Source of the DNA: Gaiellasilicea sp033857955
GTDB lineage: Bacteria; Actinomycetota; Thermoleophilia; Gaiellales; Gaiellaceae
Assembly: GCA_033857955.1 (NCBI GenBank)
Contig: JAWVCW010000016.1
Location: 1-64,000, forward strand
DNA: 64,000 nucleotides
Direction: 5' to 3'
How positions within the stretch are numbered: position 1 is the first letter of the stretch; the number at the start of each line of letters is the position of its first letter. Both the position numbers and the translations under genes were made by a program. The notes beneath the pieces were generated by a model that saw nothing but the letters and a program-made list of their open reading frames with translations, did not search any database and was not told the DNA's origin. This document shows positions 41,073 to 49,475 of this stretch, in pieces.

Positions 41073-41821
41073 GGCAGCGAGAAGGCCGCGGTGGCGTTGA
41101 CGTCGATCTGCGCGGCCAGCTGGTCGGCGTCCTCTCCGCGAGCGGCGGCGAGCGCGGCGACCGTGTGCACGACGTGGGCGGGCTCGTTCGGCCTGCCGCG
41201 AAGCGGCTGCGGCGCGAGGTACGGGCTGTCCGTCTCCGCCAGGATCCGATCGGCGGGGACTGCCGCCGCCGCCTCGCGTAGCTCCGCCGCCGTCGGGTAG
41301 GTGACGTTCCCGGCGAAGGAGAAGTACCAGCCGCGCTCGACGCCGACCGCGAGCAGACCCGGCTCCGAGAAGCAATGCATCACGACCGTGCCGTCGTGCT
41401 CCCGCAGCATCGCGGCGGTGTCGTCGTTCGCCTCGCGCGTGTGGATCACCACCGGGAGCCGGAGCTCGCGCGCCAGGCTGAGCTGGCCCCCGAAGAGGCG
41501 GCGCTGCTCGTCCTTCGTCTCGGCGCCGTAGTGGTAGTCGAGCCCCGCCTCGCCCACGGCTACCGCGCGCTCGTCCCGGAGCAGCTCGTGCAGCTCGTCG
41601 ATTCGGTGCGCTTCGGCGGTTGCCGCCTGATGCGGGTCGATCCCGAGCGCTGCGTAGACGCCGTCGTGCACGGCCAGCTCGAGCGCCCGGCGGCAAGAGT
41701 CGATGCCCGTCCCGATCGTGATCACTCGGTTGACCCCCGCCTGGCGCGCTCGTTCGATCGCACCGGCCGCGTCCTCGAGCGCATCGAGGTGTGCGTGGGT
41801 GTCGATCACACCGTCACGCAC
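41069..41821 (-). CDS. tatD: TatD-family metal-dependent hydrolase
   Basis: About 250 aa. IDTHAHLDALED near the start, GEAGLDYHYG, VIHTREANDDT, MHCFSEP and LAETDSPYLAPQPLRG supply the metal ligands of the TIM-barrel DNase. Start GTG 41821 or GTG 41809; the codons between repeat a GTG-CGT-GAC-GGT pattern, so the exact start is unsure. Five bases after metG and GTGA-coupled to rsmA. Confidence 0.93.
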   Translation of the reverse strand: MRDGVIDTHAHLDALEDAAGAIERARQAGVNRVITIGTGIDSCRRALELAVHDGVYAALGIDPHQAATAEAHRIDELHELLRDERAVAVGEAGLDYHYGAETKDEQRRLFGGQLSLARELRLPVVIHTREANDDTAAMLREHDGTVVMHCFSEPGLLAVGVERGWYFSFAGNVTYPTAAELREAAAAVPADRILAETDSPYLAPQPLRGRPNEPAHVVHTVAALAAARGEDADQLAAQIDVNATAAFSLP

Positions 41822-41825
41822 ACCG

Positions 41826-43334
41826 TCACGCGACGGCGGGCGCGTCGATGCGCGGGAAGAGCGGCGGCGCAGCCTCGATCCCGGAGACCGGCGCCGTCCG
41901 GCCGTACGCCACCTGCTCCCAGTCGACGTCGGCCGACTGGCCGAGCGCACTCAGGATGAGCGCCGCCGTTTCCGGCAGATAGGCCGAGAGCGCGACTGCC
42001 GAGACGCGCAAACCGTCGGCGAGCTCGTAGAGAGCCCGGTCGAGGTCGGCCTCGCGAGCGGGATCCTTCGCGAGCTCCCACGGCTTGTTCTGCTCGACGT
42101 AGCGATTGAGGCCGCGCACGTAGTCCCAGATCGTCTCCAGTGCTCCGGTGATGTCGAAGCGGTCGAGTGCGTCGGGAACGTCTTCGTGCACCTTCGTCGC
42201 AGCGGCGGCAAGCTCGCCCCCAGCGTCGGGCGCCTCCCGCAGCTCACCGTCGCGGTAGCGGGCGATCATCGCCGTCGTGCGCGAGAGCAGGTTGCCGAGG
42301 TCGTTGCCGAGCTCTCCCTCATAGCGGTCGCGGAAGCTATCGAGCGTCACGTTGCCGTCCTGTCCGAACGGGACGACGCGCGCCGCCCAGAACCGGACGG
42401 GATCGACGCCGTACTCGTCGATCAGGTCGAGCGGGTCGAGCACGTTCCCGAGCGACTTCGAGATCTTGCGGTCGTCGAGGTTGAGATAGCCGTGCACGAA
42501 GAGCTGCTTCGGCACCTCGTACCCGGCCGAGAGGAGGAGGGCGGGCCAGTAGACGCAGTGGAAGCGGAGGATGTCCTTCGCCAGCAGGTGCCGCGCAGGC
42601 CAGAAGCTCAGGTCGGCGCCCGGGGCATAGGTCAGCGCACTCAGGTAGTTGACGAGAGCGTCGGCCCAGACGTAGGCCACCTGATCGGGATCCCACGGAA
42701 TCGGGATTCCCCACGTCTGCGTCGCACGGCTGATCGAGAAGTCGCGCAGCCCGCCGGCGATGAAGCTCCTCGCCTCGTTCGCCCTGAAGCCGGGCAGCAC
42801 GAAGTCGGGCCGCTCGTCGTAGAGCGCGAGCAGCTTGTCCTGGTAGGCCGAGAGCTTGAAGAACCAGTTCTTCTCCTCGATCCACTCCGGCTCGACGCCG
42901 TGGTCCGGGCACTTGCCGTCGACCAGCTCGTCCTCGTTCTTGAAGGCCTCGCACCCCACGCAGTAGAGCCCGGCGTACACGTCCTGGTAGACGTCGCCGT
43001 TGTCGTAGATGCGCTGCAGGAATTCCTGGACGAAGCGCTTGTGTCCCTCATCGGTCGTCCTGATGAAGTAGTCGATCGACGCGTTGACGCGCGCCGGCAG
43101 CTCCTGCCAGGCGCCGACGATCTGGTCGACGTACTCCTGGGGAGCGAGCCCCTGCTCCGCAGCTACCCGCGCCACCTTGTCCGCGTGCTCGTCGACGCCG
43201 GTGAGGAAGAACGTCTCCTCCCCACGCTGGCGGTGATGCCGCACGAGGATGTCGGCCGCGATCGTCGTGTACGCGTGGCCGATGTGCGGCGTCGCGTTGA
43301 CGTAGTAGATCGGTGTTGTCAGATAGAAGCTCAT
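41826..43334 (-). CDS. metG: Methionyl-tRNA synthetase
   Basis: 502 aa. HIGH motif in NATPHIGHAYTT, KISKS in DRKISKSLGN, a single-knuckle zinc region around CVGCEAF and KCPDHG, and an anticodon-binding helical domain from about 350. No C-terminal EMAP dimerisation domain. TATCAT (43343-43348, minus) eight bases before the ATG gives a leaderless start. The first 287 bases lie inside the open frame of the upstream M23 gene. Confidence 0.96.
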   Translation of the reverse strand: MSFYLTTPIYYVNATPHIGHAYTTIAADILVRHHRQRGEETFFLTGVDEHADKVARVAAEQGLAPQEYVDQIVGAWQELPARVNASIDYFIRTTDEGHKRFVQEFLQRIYDNGDVYQDVYAGLYCVGCEAFKNEDELVDGKCPDHGVEPEWIEEKNWFFKLSAYQDKLLALYDERPDFVLPGFRANEARSFIAGGLRDFSISRATQTWGIPIPWDPDQVAYVWADALVNYLSALTYAPGADLSFWPARHLLAKDILRFHCVYWPALLLSAGYEVPKQLFVHGYLNLDDRKISKSLGNVLDPLDLIDEYGVDPVRFWAARVVPFGQDGNVTLDSFRDRYEGELGNDLGNLLSRTTAMIARYRDGELREAPDAGGELAAAATKVHEDVPDALDRFDITGALETIWDYVRGLNRYVEQNKPWELAKDPAREADLDRALYELADGLRVSAVALSAYLPETAALILSALGQSADVDWEQVAYGRTAPVSGIEAAPPLFPRIDAPAVA

Positions 43335-44412
43335 CTCTCCAAATGATAGGCACAGGCCCGCGCCGCACCCGGGCGGCGACTCCGGCCGCGAGCGCGAGGA
43401 CCGTGAGCACGAAGATGGAACGGCCTGGGCCGTGGTTGTCGGGTCGTTCTGCCGGCCGGTCAACAGCCGCCGCAGGATGCACTGCGTCTCGAGGAGTGCC
43501 GGCCCGCGGCGTCTGCCGCCGCAGGTCAGGTCTCGCCGTCACCCTCCCTCCAGCGGGCGGGCGTGTCGCGACAGTGGGCGGTGATGAGCTCGCGCGCGGC
43601 TTTGAGCGGGCTTTCGTCGCTGTCGCCTGCACACGCTCGCCGGCGGTTGACGGGGTTGCCTCTCTCACCGTCGCGACGCCTTGCTGGACCGGCCGCAAGA
43701 CGATCGGGTGCTCCGCCTCGACGAGAGGCTCTGTCATGACTTGCTCGCTCGCAACGGCTCGCACCGCTACAGGGCGCGCGCCGCGAGCTGTCGCGGCGAC
43801 AGGTGCGAAGAGCGGCGTCTCCTCGACCGGTTCCGCGGTCGCTGCCTCGGCGGGTGTGGGCTGCGGCACCGTGACCTCGGCTGTGCCGGGGGGAGGAGCC
43901 GGAGCAGGCGCGGGCAGCTCGGGCGCCGGCGGCGGTGCCGGCAGTCGCGCAGGCAGCAGCCCGAGCGGGTCGACGTATCCGTCCGGGTCGGCGGCGATGC
44001 GAACGCCAAGGTGGACGTGTGGCTGCAGGGTGACCGCGTCGCCGCTCTCGCCGACGACGCCGACCTCCGCCCCTTCCGCGACGGCGCTCCCACGGACGAC
44101 GCTCGCCGCCCCGAGCTGGAGCAACGTCACGGCGTAGCCGTCGTCGGTCGTGATCGTGACCGCGCGCCCGCCGCCGGGCACGAAGCCGACGAAGGAGACG
44201 GTACCGCCGGCGGGCGCCAGCACGGTGCGACCGATCTCGGCCCCGATGTCGACGCCTCGATGCTGGCCGCCCGCGTACGGGTCGGTACCGACGGAGAACG
44301 GCCGCAGCACCGGCCCATCGGCCGGCCACGTCCAGGCGAGCGCGCCCGGCGTCGCGACGAGGGACGCAAGGACGACCGCGGACAGCACCGCGGCAGGACA
44401 CGATCGGCGCAT
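43048..44412 (-). CDS. M23-family peptidase, C-terminus runs into metG
   Basis: 454 aa as read. Signal peptide (1-26), M23 domain (about 28-150) with HRGVDIGAEIG and HVHLGVRI metal motifs, a long Pro/Ala/Thr linker (about 155-330), and a transmembrane segment IFVLTVLALAAGVAARV near 335-352. The protein should end there, but the frame stays open 96 codons further inside metG in another frame. A one-base shift would stop it at the ATGA of metG. So this is an unusual overlap, a recent stop loss, or a base error. It cleaves or remodels peptidoglycan outside the membrane. Confidence 0.8.
   Translation of the reverse strand: MRRSCPAAVLSAVVLASLVATPGALAWTWPADGPVLRPFSVGTDPYAGGQHRGVDIGAEIGRTVLAPAGGTVSFVGFVPGGGRAVTITTDDGYAVTLLQLGAASVVRGSAVAEGAEVGVVGESGDAVTLQPHVHLGVRIAADPDGYVDPLGLLPARLPAPPPAPELPAPAPAPPPGTAEVTVPQPTPAEAATAEPVEETPLFAPVAATARGARPVAVRAVASEQVMTEPLVEAEHPIVLRPVQQGVATVREATPSTAGERVQATATKARSKPRASSSPPTVATRPPAGGRVTARPDLRRQTPRAGTPRDAVHPAAAVDRPAERPDNHGPGRSIFVLTVLALAAGVAARVRRGPVPIIWRDELLSDNTDLLRQRDAAHRPRVHDDRGRHPRAASPPAWGGDVLPHRRRRARGQGGAGSCGAGARSPGVRRPDRRRLAGAAGARQRVDRLLHQDDR
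43335..43348 (-). promoter_or_regulatory. -10 box of leaderless metG (TATCAT)
   Basis: Minus-strand TATCAT 43348-43343, eight bases before the ATG; GGAGAG right before the ATG is too close to be a normal Shine-Dalgarno. Same hexamer and spacing as rplY. Confidence 0.5.
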
Positions 44413-44469
44413 CTCACACCTGCCTTCGTTTGCGTGGAGGGCAACTCCCGTCCACGCTAGCCGGGCGGG

Positions 44470-45288
44470 TCAGCGGCTTTTCAACGATTCCGCATACAAG
44501 GTGTTACGAGAAATGCGCGCCAGGCGGGCCACGACATCGGCTGCCTGCCTGCGGGGGACGCCTGCGGCGACAAGCTCGATCACGGCTGCCAGCGCCTCGG
44601 CCGCGTCCGCATGCTCGCCCGCCCCGGCCCCCGCGCCGATCACGAGGGTCACCTCGCCCTTGGGCGGCTCCGGGAAGCGCGCCGCGACCTCGGCCGCGGT
44701 GCCGCGCACGACCTCCTCGAACCGCTTCGTCAGCTCGCGGCAGACCGCCACCGGACGCTCGGGCAGCACCGCCGCGAGCGAGCGAAGCGTCGCCGGGAGC
44801 CGTCGCGGCGACTCGAACGCGACTGCGGGATGCGCCCAGGCACCGAGCTCGCCCCAGAGCGCACCGAGTGCTTTCTCGCCACGCGGCAGATAGCCGAGGA
44901 ACTGGTAGCGCTCGCCAACGAGACCGCTCGCGACGAGTGCCGTCTCGACGGCCGAGGGACCCGGCAGCACGGTCACCGACACCCCAGCGTCCAGCGCGGC
45001 CGCGATCAGCCGGGCGCCGGGATCGTTCACTCCGGGCAGGCCCGCGTCCGAGACGAGCGCGATCCGCTCGCCGGCCTCGAGCCGCGGGAGCAGCTCGGCC
45101 GTGCGCTTGGCCTCGTTGTGCTGGTGGTAGCTGAGGAGCTTCGCCTGGATCCCGTGCCGGTCGAGCAGGCCCCTGGTGTGCCGCGTGTCCTCGCACAGAA
45201 CGAGGTCGGCCGCCGCGAGCTCGTCGAGCACGCGCACCGTCACGTCCTCCAGGTTGCCGATCGGCGTCGCGCAGACGGCGAGCGACAA
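44470..45288 (-). CDS. rsmI: 16S rRNA (cytidine-1402-2'-O)-methyltransferase
   Basis: 272 aa from TTG 45288, which has AGGAGG seven bases upstream. CATPIGNLEDVTVRVL, LCEDTRHTRGLL, ALVSDAGLPGVNDPG and LPGPSAVETALVASG are the tetrapyrrole-methylase-fold signatures of RsmI. Modifies C1402 of 16S rRNA at the P site. Two bases after the ROK kinase gene. Confidence 0.95.
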   Translation of the reverse strand: MSLAVCATPIGNLEDVTVRVLDELAAADLVLCEDTRHTRGLLDRHGIQAKLLSYHQHNEAKRTAELLPRLEAGERIALVSDAGLPGVNDPGARLIAAALDAGVSVTVLPGPSAVETALVASGLVGERYQFLGYLPRGEKALGALWGELGAWAHPAVAFESPRRLPATLRSLAAVLPERPVAVCRELTKRFEEVVRGTAAEVAARFPEPPKGEVTLVIGAGAGAGEHADAAEALAAVIELVAAGVPRRQAADVVARLARISRNTLYAESLKSR

Positions 45289-45290
45289 AT

Positions 45291-46196
45291 CTATCCCTCC
45301 TGAGCGATCGCCTCGAACGCGAGCAGGCCCGCGCCGATCAACCCCGCGTCGGAGCCGAGCTCGGCCTTGACGATCCGGAGACCCGGACGCGCGGGCTCGA
45401 GCGCCTCTCGCCGAGCGACCTCGTAGGCCTCGGGGAACAGGAACTCGGCTGCCGCGATGCCGAAGCCGCCGCCGATGATCGTCAGCTCGGGCGCGAAGAC
45501 GTTCACGAACGAGCCGATCGCCGCTCCGAGCAGATGGCCGATCCCGGCGAGCGCCTCCAGAGCGGCGGGATCGCCTTCCTCCGCCCGTCCCACCAGCAGC
45601 TCGGCGGTCGCCCCTTCGCCCCAGAGCTTCTCCGCGGCGCGGTCGGCCGCATTGCCCGATGCCACGGCCTCGAGGTGGCCCCGTCCCGTGCAGCCGCCCT
45701 GGCAGGGCGGGCCGTCGGCGACCACGACGACGTGACCCAGCTCGGCCCAGCCGCGGTAGAGCGCCCCGCCGAAGACGACACCGCCGCCGACGCCGGTCCC
45801 GAGCGTGAGCAGCACGAGGTTTTCCGCCCCTCTCCCGGCGCCGAGCTTCCACTCGGCCAGCGCCGCCACATTCGCGTCGTTCTCGACCGCCACCGGGACG
45901 CCGAAGCGCTCGCCGAGCAGATCGTCGAGCGAGACGTCGGCGAGCGGGATGTTGATCGAGCCGAGCGCCCGGCCGGTGTTCCGATCGAGGACGGACGGGA
46001 TCCCCAGGCCGAGCGCACCGAACCCGGGGCCGGCGAGCGGCTCGATCACGGCCGCGATCGCCTCCAGCAGCTCTTCCTGCGAGGACGTCGGCGTCTGCAC
46101 CTCGTGACGCTCGAGGACGCGACCCTCGACGTCGATCGACCCCGCGAGGATCTTCGTGCCGCCGAGATCGACGCCGATAACGCGTTGGGCACTCAC
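45291..46196 (-). CDS. ROK-family sugar kinase (glucokinase-like)
   Basis: 301 aa from GTG 46196. VIGVDLGGTKILAG phosphate loop, VENDANVAALAEW, LTLGTGVGGGVVFGG, and the ROK zinc motif GHVVVVADGPPCQGGCTGRGHLEAVASG with CxxGCxGxxE-like spacing. Most likely phosphorylates glucose with ATP. TAGCCA (46203-46208, minus) six bases upstream shares its TA with the -10 of the divergent LCP gene. Confidence 0.93.
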   Translation of the reverse strand: MSAQRVIGVDLGGTKILAGSIDVEGRVLERHEVQTPTSSQEELLEAIAAVIEPLAGPGFGALGLGIPSVLDRNTGRALGSINIPLADVSLDDLLGERFGVPVAVENDANVAALAEWKLGAGRGAENLVLLTLGTGVGGGVVFGGALYRGWAELGHVVVVADGPPCQGGCTGRGHLEAVASGNAADRAAEKLWGEGATAELLVGRAEEGDPAALEALAGIGHLLGAAIGSFVNVFAPELTIIGGGFGIAAAEFLFPEAYEVARREALEPARPGLRIVKAELGSDAGLIGAGLLAFEAIAQEG

Positions 46197-46222
46197 AAGC
46201 GGTGGCTACCATACCCTCCCGG
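46197..46222. promoter_or_regulatory. Divergent promoters with shared -10 TA
   Basis: Minus-strand TAGCCA (46208-46203) serves the kinase gene, plus-strand TACCAT (46207-46212) or TACCCT (46212-46217) the LCP gene. The two boxes overlap at TA 46207-46208. Both starts lack a Shine-Dalgarno. Confidence 0.5.
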
Positions 46223-47383
46223 ATGACGGACGGAGCAAAGCCCTACCGGGTCTACAAGGGCGGCAGGGCGAGAGGGAAGGTGCCGACGACGCCCCGCCCG
46301 GAACGCCAGCCGAAGGGCGAGAACGAGCGTCCGAAGCCCCCCGGCCGCCCGCGCTGGCGCCGCCGGATCGGGCTCACCGTTCTCCTGCTCGGACTGCTGC
46401 TCATCGTCTGGCTCGTCCTCGGCTACCTCTCTTTCCACAGCGGCGTCAAGGAAGCGAACGCGAGGTTGCCCAAGACGGCGAGGTCGAGCCTCGCGCCCCA
46501 GGACGGCATGCTGATCTCGAAGCCCTCGCTGATCCTGCTGCTGGGCGCCGACGGCGACAAGCTGGCCGACGCGCGCCGCTCGGACTCGATTCTGCTCGTC
46601 CGGACCGACCCGAGCCGCCACCGGATGGGCTACCTCTCGATCCCGCGAGATCTCCGCGTCGACATCCCCGGCTACGGCGCGAACAAGATCAACGCCGCGT
46701 TCCAGCTCGGAGGGCCGGCGTTGACGCTCAAGACGGTCCGCGCCCTGACCGGGCTGAAGCCGAATCACGTCGTGCTGCTGGACTTCGAGGACTTCAAAGC
46801 CGTGATCGACGCGCTCGGCGGGATCGAGATCGACGTCCCGAAGCCGATCCTCTCGAACAAGTTCGAATGCCCGTACGCAACCAATGCGCGCTGCGACAAG
46901 TGGCCGGGGTGGCGATTCGGCAGAGGCAAGCAGAAGATGGACGGCCGCCGCGCACTGGTCTACTCGCGCATCCGGGAGAACCGGCTCGACCCCGCGGACA
47001 ACGACCTCACGCGCGGAGACCGGCAGCAGGCCGTGGTGGAGGCGATGACGAGCAAGCTCGCCAGCCCCGCGACATTCGTGCGGCTTCCGTTCATCGGCGG
47101 CGATCTCGCCAAGCCCCTCACCACCGACCTCTCGGCCGGGCAGTTGCTGCAGCTCGGCTGGGTCAAGTTCCGCGCGAACGGCAGCCGCGCGCTCCACTGC
47201 CGGCTCGGGGGCGAGCCGTCGTCGGTGGGCGGTCAGTCGGTGCTCATCGCGACGGAGGAGAACACGGCGGTGCTCTCGATGTTCACGGGCCGCTCGGCAC
47301 CTCAGCCACCGCCGCCGGGAACGACCTTCGGCGCCGGCTGCACCGTCGGCGGCTCGGGAAGCCGCCGGTCGGCCAGCCGCTAG
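46223..47383 (+). CDS. LytR-CpsA-Psr (LCP) family protein
   Basis: 386 aa from ATG 46223. A basic proline-rich cytoplasmic tail (1-50), one transmembrane helix (about 51-75), then an extracytoplasmic LCP domain with RRSDSILLVRTDPSRH, YLSIPRDLRVDIPGYGANKINAAF and ALVYSRIRENRLDPADNDLTRGDRQQ. LCP enzymes attach anionic glycopolymers to peptidoglycan. Its stop and that of the convergent FmdB gene share one CTAG. Confidence 0.94.
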   Translation: MTDGAKPYRVYKGGRARGKVPTTPRPERQPKGENERPKPPGRPRWRRRIGLTVLLLGLLLIVWLVLGYLSFHSGVKEANARLPKTARSSLAPQDGMLISKPSLILLLGADGDKLADARRSDSILLVRTDPSRHRMGYLSIPRDLRVDIPGYGANKINAAFQLGGPALTLKTVRALTGLKPNHVVLLDFEDFKAVIDALGGIEIDVPKPILSNKFECPYATNARCDKWPGWRFGRGKQKMDGRRALVYSRIRENRLDPADNDLTRGDRQQAVVEAMTSKLASPATFVRLPFIGGDLAKPLTTDLSAGQLLQLGWVKFRANGSRALHCRLGGEPSSVGGQSVLIATEENTAVLSMFTGRSAPQPPPPGTTFGAGCTVGGSGSRRSASR

Positions 47384-47658
47384 TCGGCAGCGGGCGCGGG
47401 CTTCTTCTCGCCGCTGTCCGACTTCTTCTCGGACGGGCCGGAATCGCCGTCCTTCGAGCTCTCGCTCTTCTTGCGGCCACCGCGCCCATAGTCGGTCGAG
47501 TAGAAGCCGGAGCCCTTGAAGTGCACCGAGACCGGATAGAGCACCTTCTCGACAGGGCTCTTGCCGCAGATCTCGCACTTCTCCGACGGGGGGTCGGACA
47601 TCCGCTGAAAGACCTCGAACGTGTGCCCGTCGGGGCACCGATACTCGTAGATCGGCAT
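47380..47658 (-). CDS. FmdB-family zinc-ribbon protein
   Basis: 92 aa. MPIYEYRCPDGHTFEVFQRM with a CxxH knuckle and CEICG as the second, then FKGSGFYSTDYG, the FmdB core; a lysine/serine-rich acidic tail follows. These regulators are small zinc proteins of uncertain role. TACGGT (47667-47672, minus) eight bases upstream suggests a leaderless message. Stops overlap with the LCP gene (CTAG 47380-47383). Confidence 0.9.
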   Translation of the reverse strand: MPIYEYRCPDGHTFEVFQRMSDPPSEKCEICGKSPVEKVLYPVSVHFKGSGFYSTDYGRGGRKKSESSKDGDSGPSEKKSDSGEKKPAPAAD

Positions 47659-47672
47659 GGTCGAGAACCGTA
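47659..47672 (-). promoter_or_regulatory. -10 box of leaderless FmdB gene (TACGGT)
   Basis: Minus-strand TACGGT 47672-47667, eight bases before the ATG. Same hexamer as at 39313. Confidence 0.45.
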
Positions 47673-47694
47673 GCAGCGAGAATCAGACGACACG

Positions 47695-49302
47695 ATGAGC
47701 GATACAGCACAGGCAACAAAGATCGGCGCACGCGAGCGAGCGGCTGTGCTGGCGTGGATCTCGGCGCGCTGGTACCCGCTCGGCGTGGCCGCGATCACCG
47801 CTGCGACCGCAGGATTCCTCTTCCACCAGCTGCTCGCGTGGCCCCCGCACGAGGACGAGGCTTTGCCGCTCTTCATCGGGCGGCATCCGCTCGACAAAGT
47901 CTTCCAGGTGGTGCTCGCGGAGCGCGGCGGCGCGCCGTTGCACTTCCTGCTCGCCTGGGTCGTCGCTCATCTCGATCTCGGACTCGAGGGCCTGCGGGCG
48001 GTGTCGGCGATCTTCGCGGTCGGAAGCCTGCCGGTCATTGCCATGCTGCTCACCCGGCTGAGCGGACGTCTGCACGCGCTGATCGCGACCGTGATCGTCG
48101 CGGCGAGCTGGACCTTCCTCTTCCACGGCGTGTACGGACGGATGTACAGCCTCTTCCTGTTCACGAGCGCGCTCTCGTATCTCGCGTTGCTCCGTGCCGT
48201 CGAGCGCGGCGGGTGGAAGGCCTGGGCGCTGTGGGCGTTGGCGATCCTCGCGACCGTCGCGACCCATCCGTACGGGGCGCTCGTGCTCGCCTCGCAGGGC
48301 GTCTTCGTCGCTCTCGCCCGCCGGGACCGGCTGCCTGCGGCTCTCTGGGCGTTCGGCGCGGTCGCGGTGCTCGGCATCCCGTTCTGGCTCACCGACCTCG
48401 TGCTCGCGGGCCGTTTCGACGCCGGCGTCGGCGGCGGTGGGCGAGTCGACGTCGTCGACTACGTCTGGCAGGCGACCGGAGACTTCACCGCCGGCTTCCC
48501 CGTCTTGCCCGCCGCGCTGGTGGCGGCCGCCGCCGGGCTCGCAGTGCTCTCGCGTGAGACGCGCATCGCGATCGCGTGCGCAGCCCTCGTCCCGCTCGCA
48601 GCGCTGGCGATTGCGCGCAGCTCCGGCTCACCCGAGACCCGTCACCTGATCTTCCTGCTCCCGTTCGTCGCCCTTGCCGTCGCGGCGGGCATCGCGCGGC
48701 TCGGGCGCGTCTGGGCGCCGGCTGCCCTCGCGGCACTCGTCGTCGCGCAGATCGGCTGGGCGTGGGACCGGACGCCCGAGCTCTTCGAATGGGAGCCGGC
48801 GGTGCGCCAGGAGGCCCGCGCCGACGCGGCGGCATACCTGGCCGCGACGACGCAGCCGAACGACGTGCTGCTCGGCTACGACCCGCTTTTCATCCAGGCC
48901 TGGGAGCGCAACGGTGACTTCCCGCTCGTGACGCTGCCGCGCGCGGACGCCGACCTCGCGCTCCACAACCTGCTCGACCTCCCCCGCCCCCTCGGCCACG
49001 GTGTGTGGGTCTTCGATGCCAGCAAGACGACGAACGACGTGCGCTCACTGCAGATCCCGCTCGCATCGCCGCATCCCGCCGCGGCCTTCGAGGTGCGCGC
49101 CTTCGGGCCGTTCCTCGTCATCCGGACGCGCGAGCGGGTCGTGACGCCGGACCGGTACCTCCTCCGGGCCGGGCAGGCGATGCTGGTCGGGAAGCGGCTC
49201 TTCCTCGGCGACGCCGACATCAACCTGCCGACGATCGAGCACGCGGCTCGCGCACTTCGAGGCTACGGCGCCTCGCGCTCGCTCTCGACGAGCTCGCGGT
49301 AG
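47695..49302 (+). CDS. GT39-type membrane glycosyltransferase
   Basis: 535 aa with about eleven transmembrane helices. The first extracytoplasmic loop carries the acidic catalytic signature PPHEDEALPLF, as in protein mannosyltransferases and ArnT (GT39/GT83), followed by FHGVYGRMYSLFLF. A soluble C-terminal domain (about 375-535) follows. It probably transfers a sugar from a polyprenyl phosphate donor to a protein or cell-wall acceptor. It neighbours an LCP protein, again cell-wall related. Confidence 0.88.
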   Translation: MSDTAQATKIGARERAAVLAWISARWYPLGVAAITAATAGFLFHQLLAWPPHEDEALPLFIGRHPLDKVFQVVLAERGGAPLHFLLAWVVAHLDLGLEGLRAVSAIFAVGSLPVIAMLLTRLSGRLHALIATVIVAASWTFLFHGVYGRMYSLFLFTSALSYLALLRAVERGGWKAWALWALAILATVATHPYGALVLASQGVFVALARRDRLPAALWAFGAVAVLGIPFWLTDLVLAGRFDAGVGGGGRVDVVDYVWQATGDFTAGFPVLPAALVAAAAGLAVLSRETRIAIACAALVPLAALAIARSSGSPETRHLIFLLPFVALAVAAGIARLGRVWAPAALAALVVAQIGWAWDRTPELFEWEPAVRQEARADAAAYLAATTQPNDVLLGYDPLFIQAWERNGDFPLVTLPRADADLALHNLLDLPRPLGHGVWVFDASKTTNDVRSLQIPLASPHPAAAFEVRAFGPFLVIRTRERVVTPDRYLLRAGQAMLVGKRLFLGDADINLPTIEHAARALRGYGASRSLSTSSR

Positions 49303-49460
49303 CAGGGCGCCTCCTCGAAGGCGGCGAGGCCTGCCGGCGTCTCGCGCCTGCGCTCCTTCGGACGCAATCGGCGTGCGGCGGCGATCGCTGCGGACGCGCC
49401 GACCGCGGCCCCGACCAGGAAGGAACGCGTTCGTGAGCGCCGCCGGTACTCCCCGTCCAT
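49263..49460 (-). CDS. Small membrane-anchored protein
   Basis: 65 aa. Basic start, a short hydrophobic helix (about 14-30, FLVGAAVGASAAIAAA), and a charged tail. The last 40 bases overlap the convergent GT39 gene. TAGCAT (49467-49472, minus) six bases before ATG 49460 supports a leaderless gene. Function unknown. Confidence 0.6.
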   Translation of the reverse strand: MDGEYRRRSRTRSFLVGAAVGASAAIAAARRLRPKERRRETPAGLAAFEEAPCYRELVESEREAP

Positions 49461-49475
49461 GGGACGATGCTACGC

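Noticed and set aside
41807..41830. Short GTGACGGTGTG tandem repeat as a repeat array
   Set aside because: Only two units inside the metG/tatD junction; it is just the repeated codons at the tatD start. No CRISPR-like spacing occurs anywhere.
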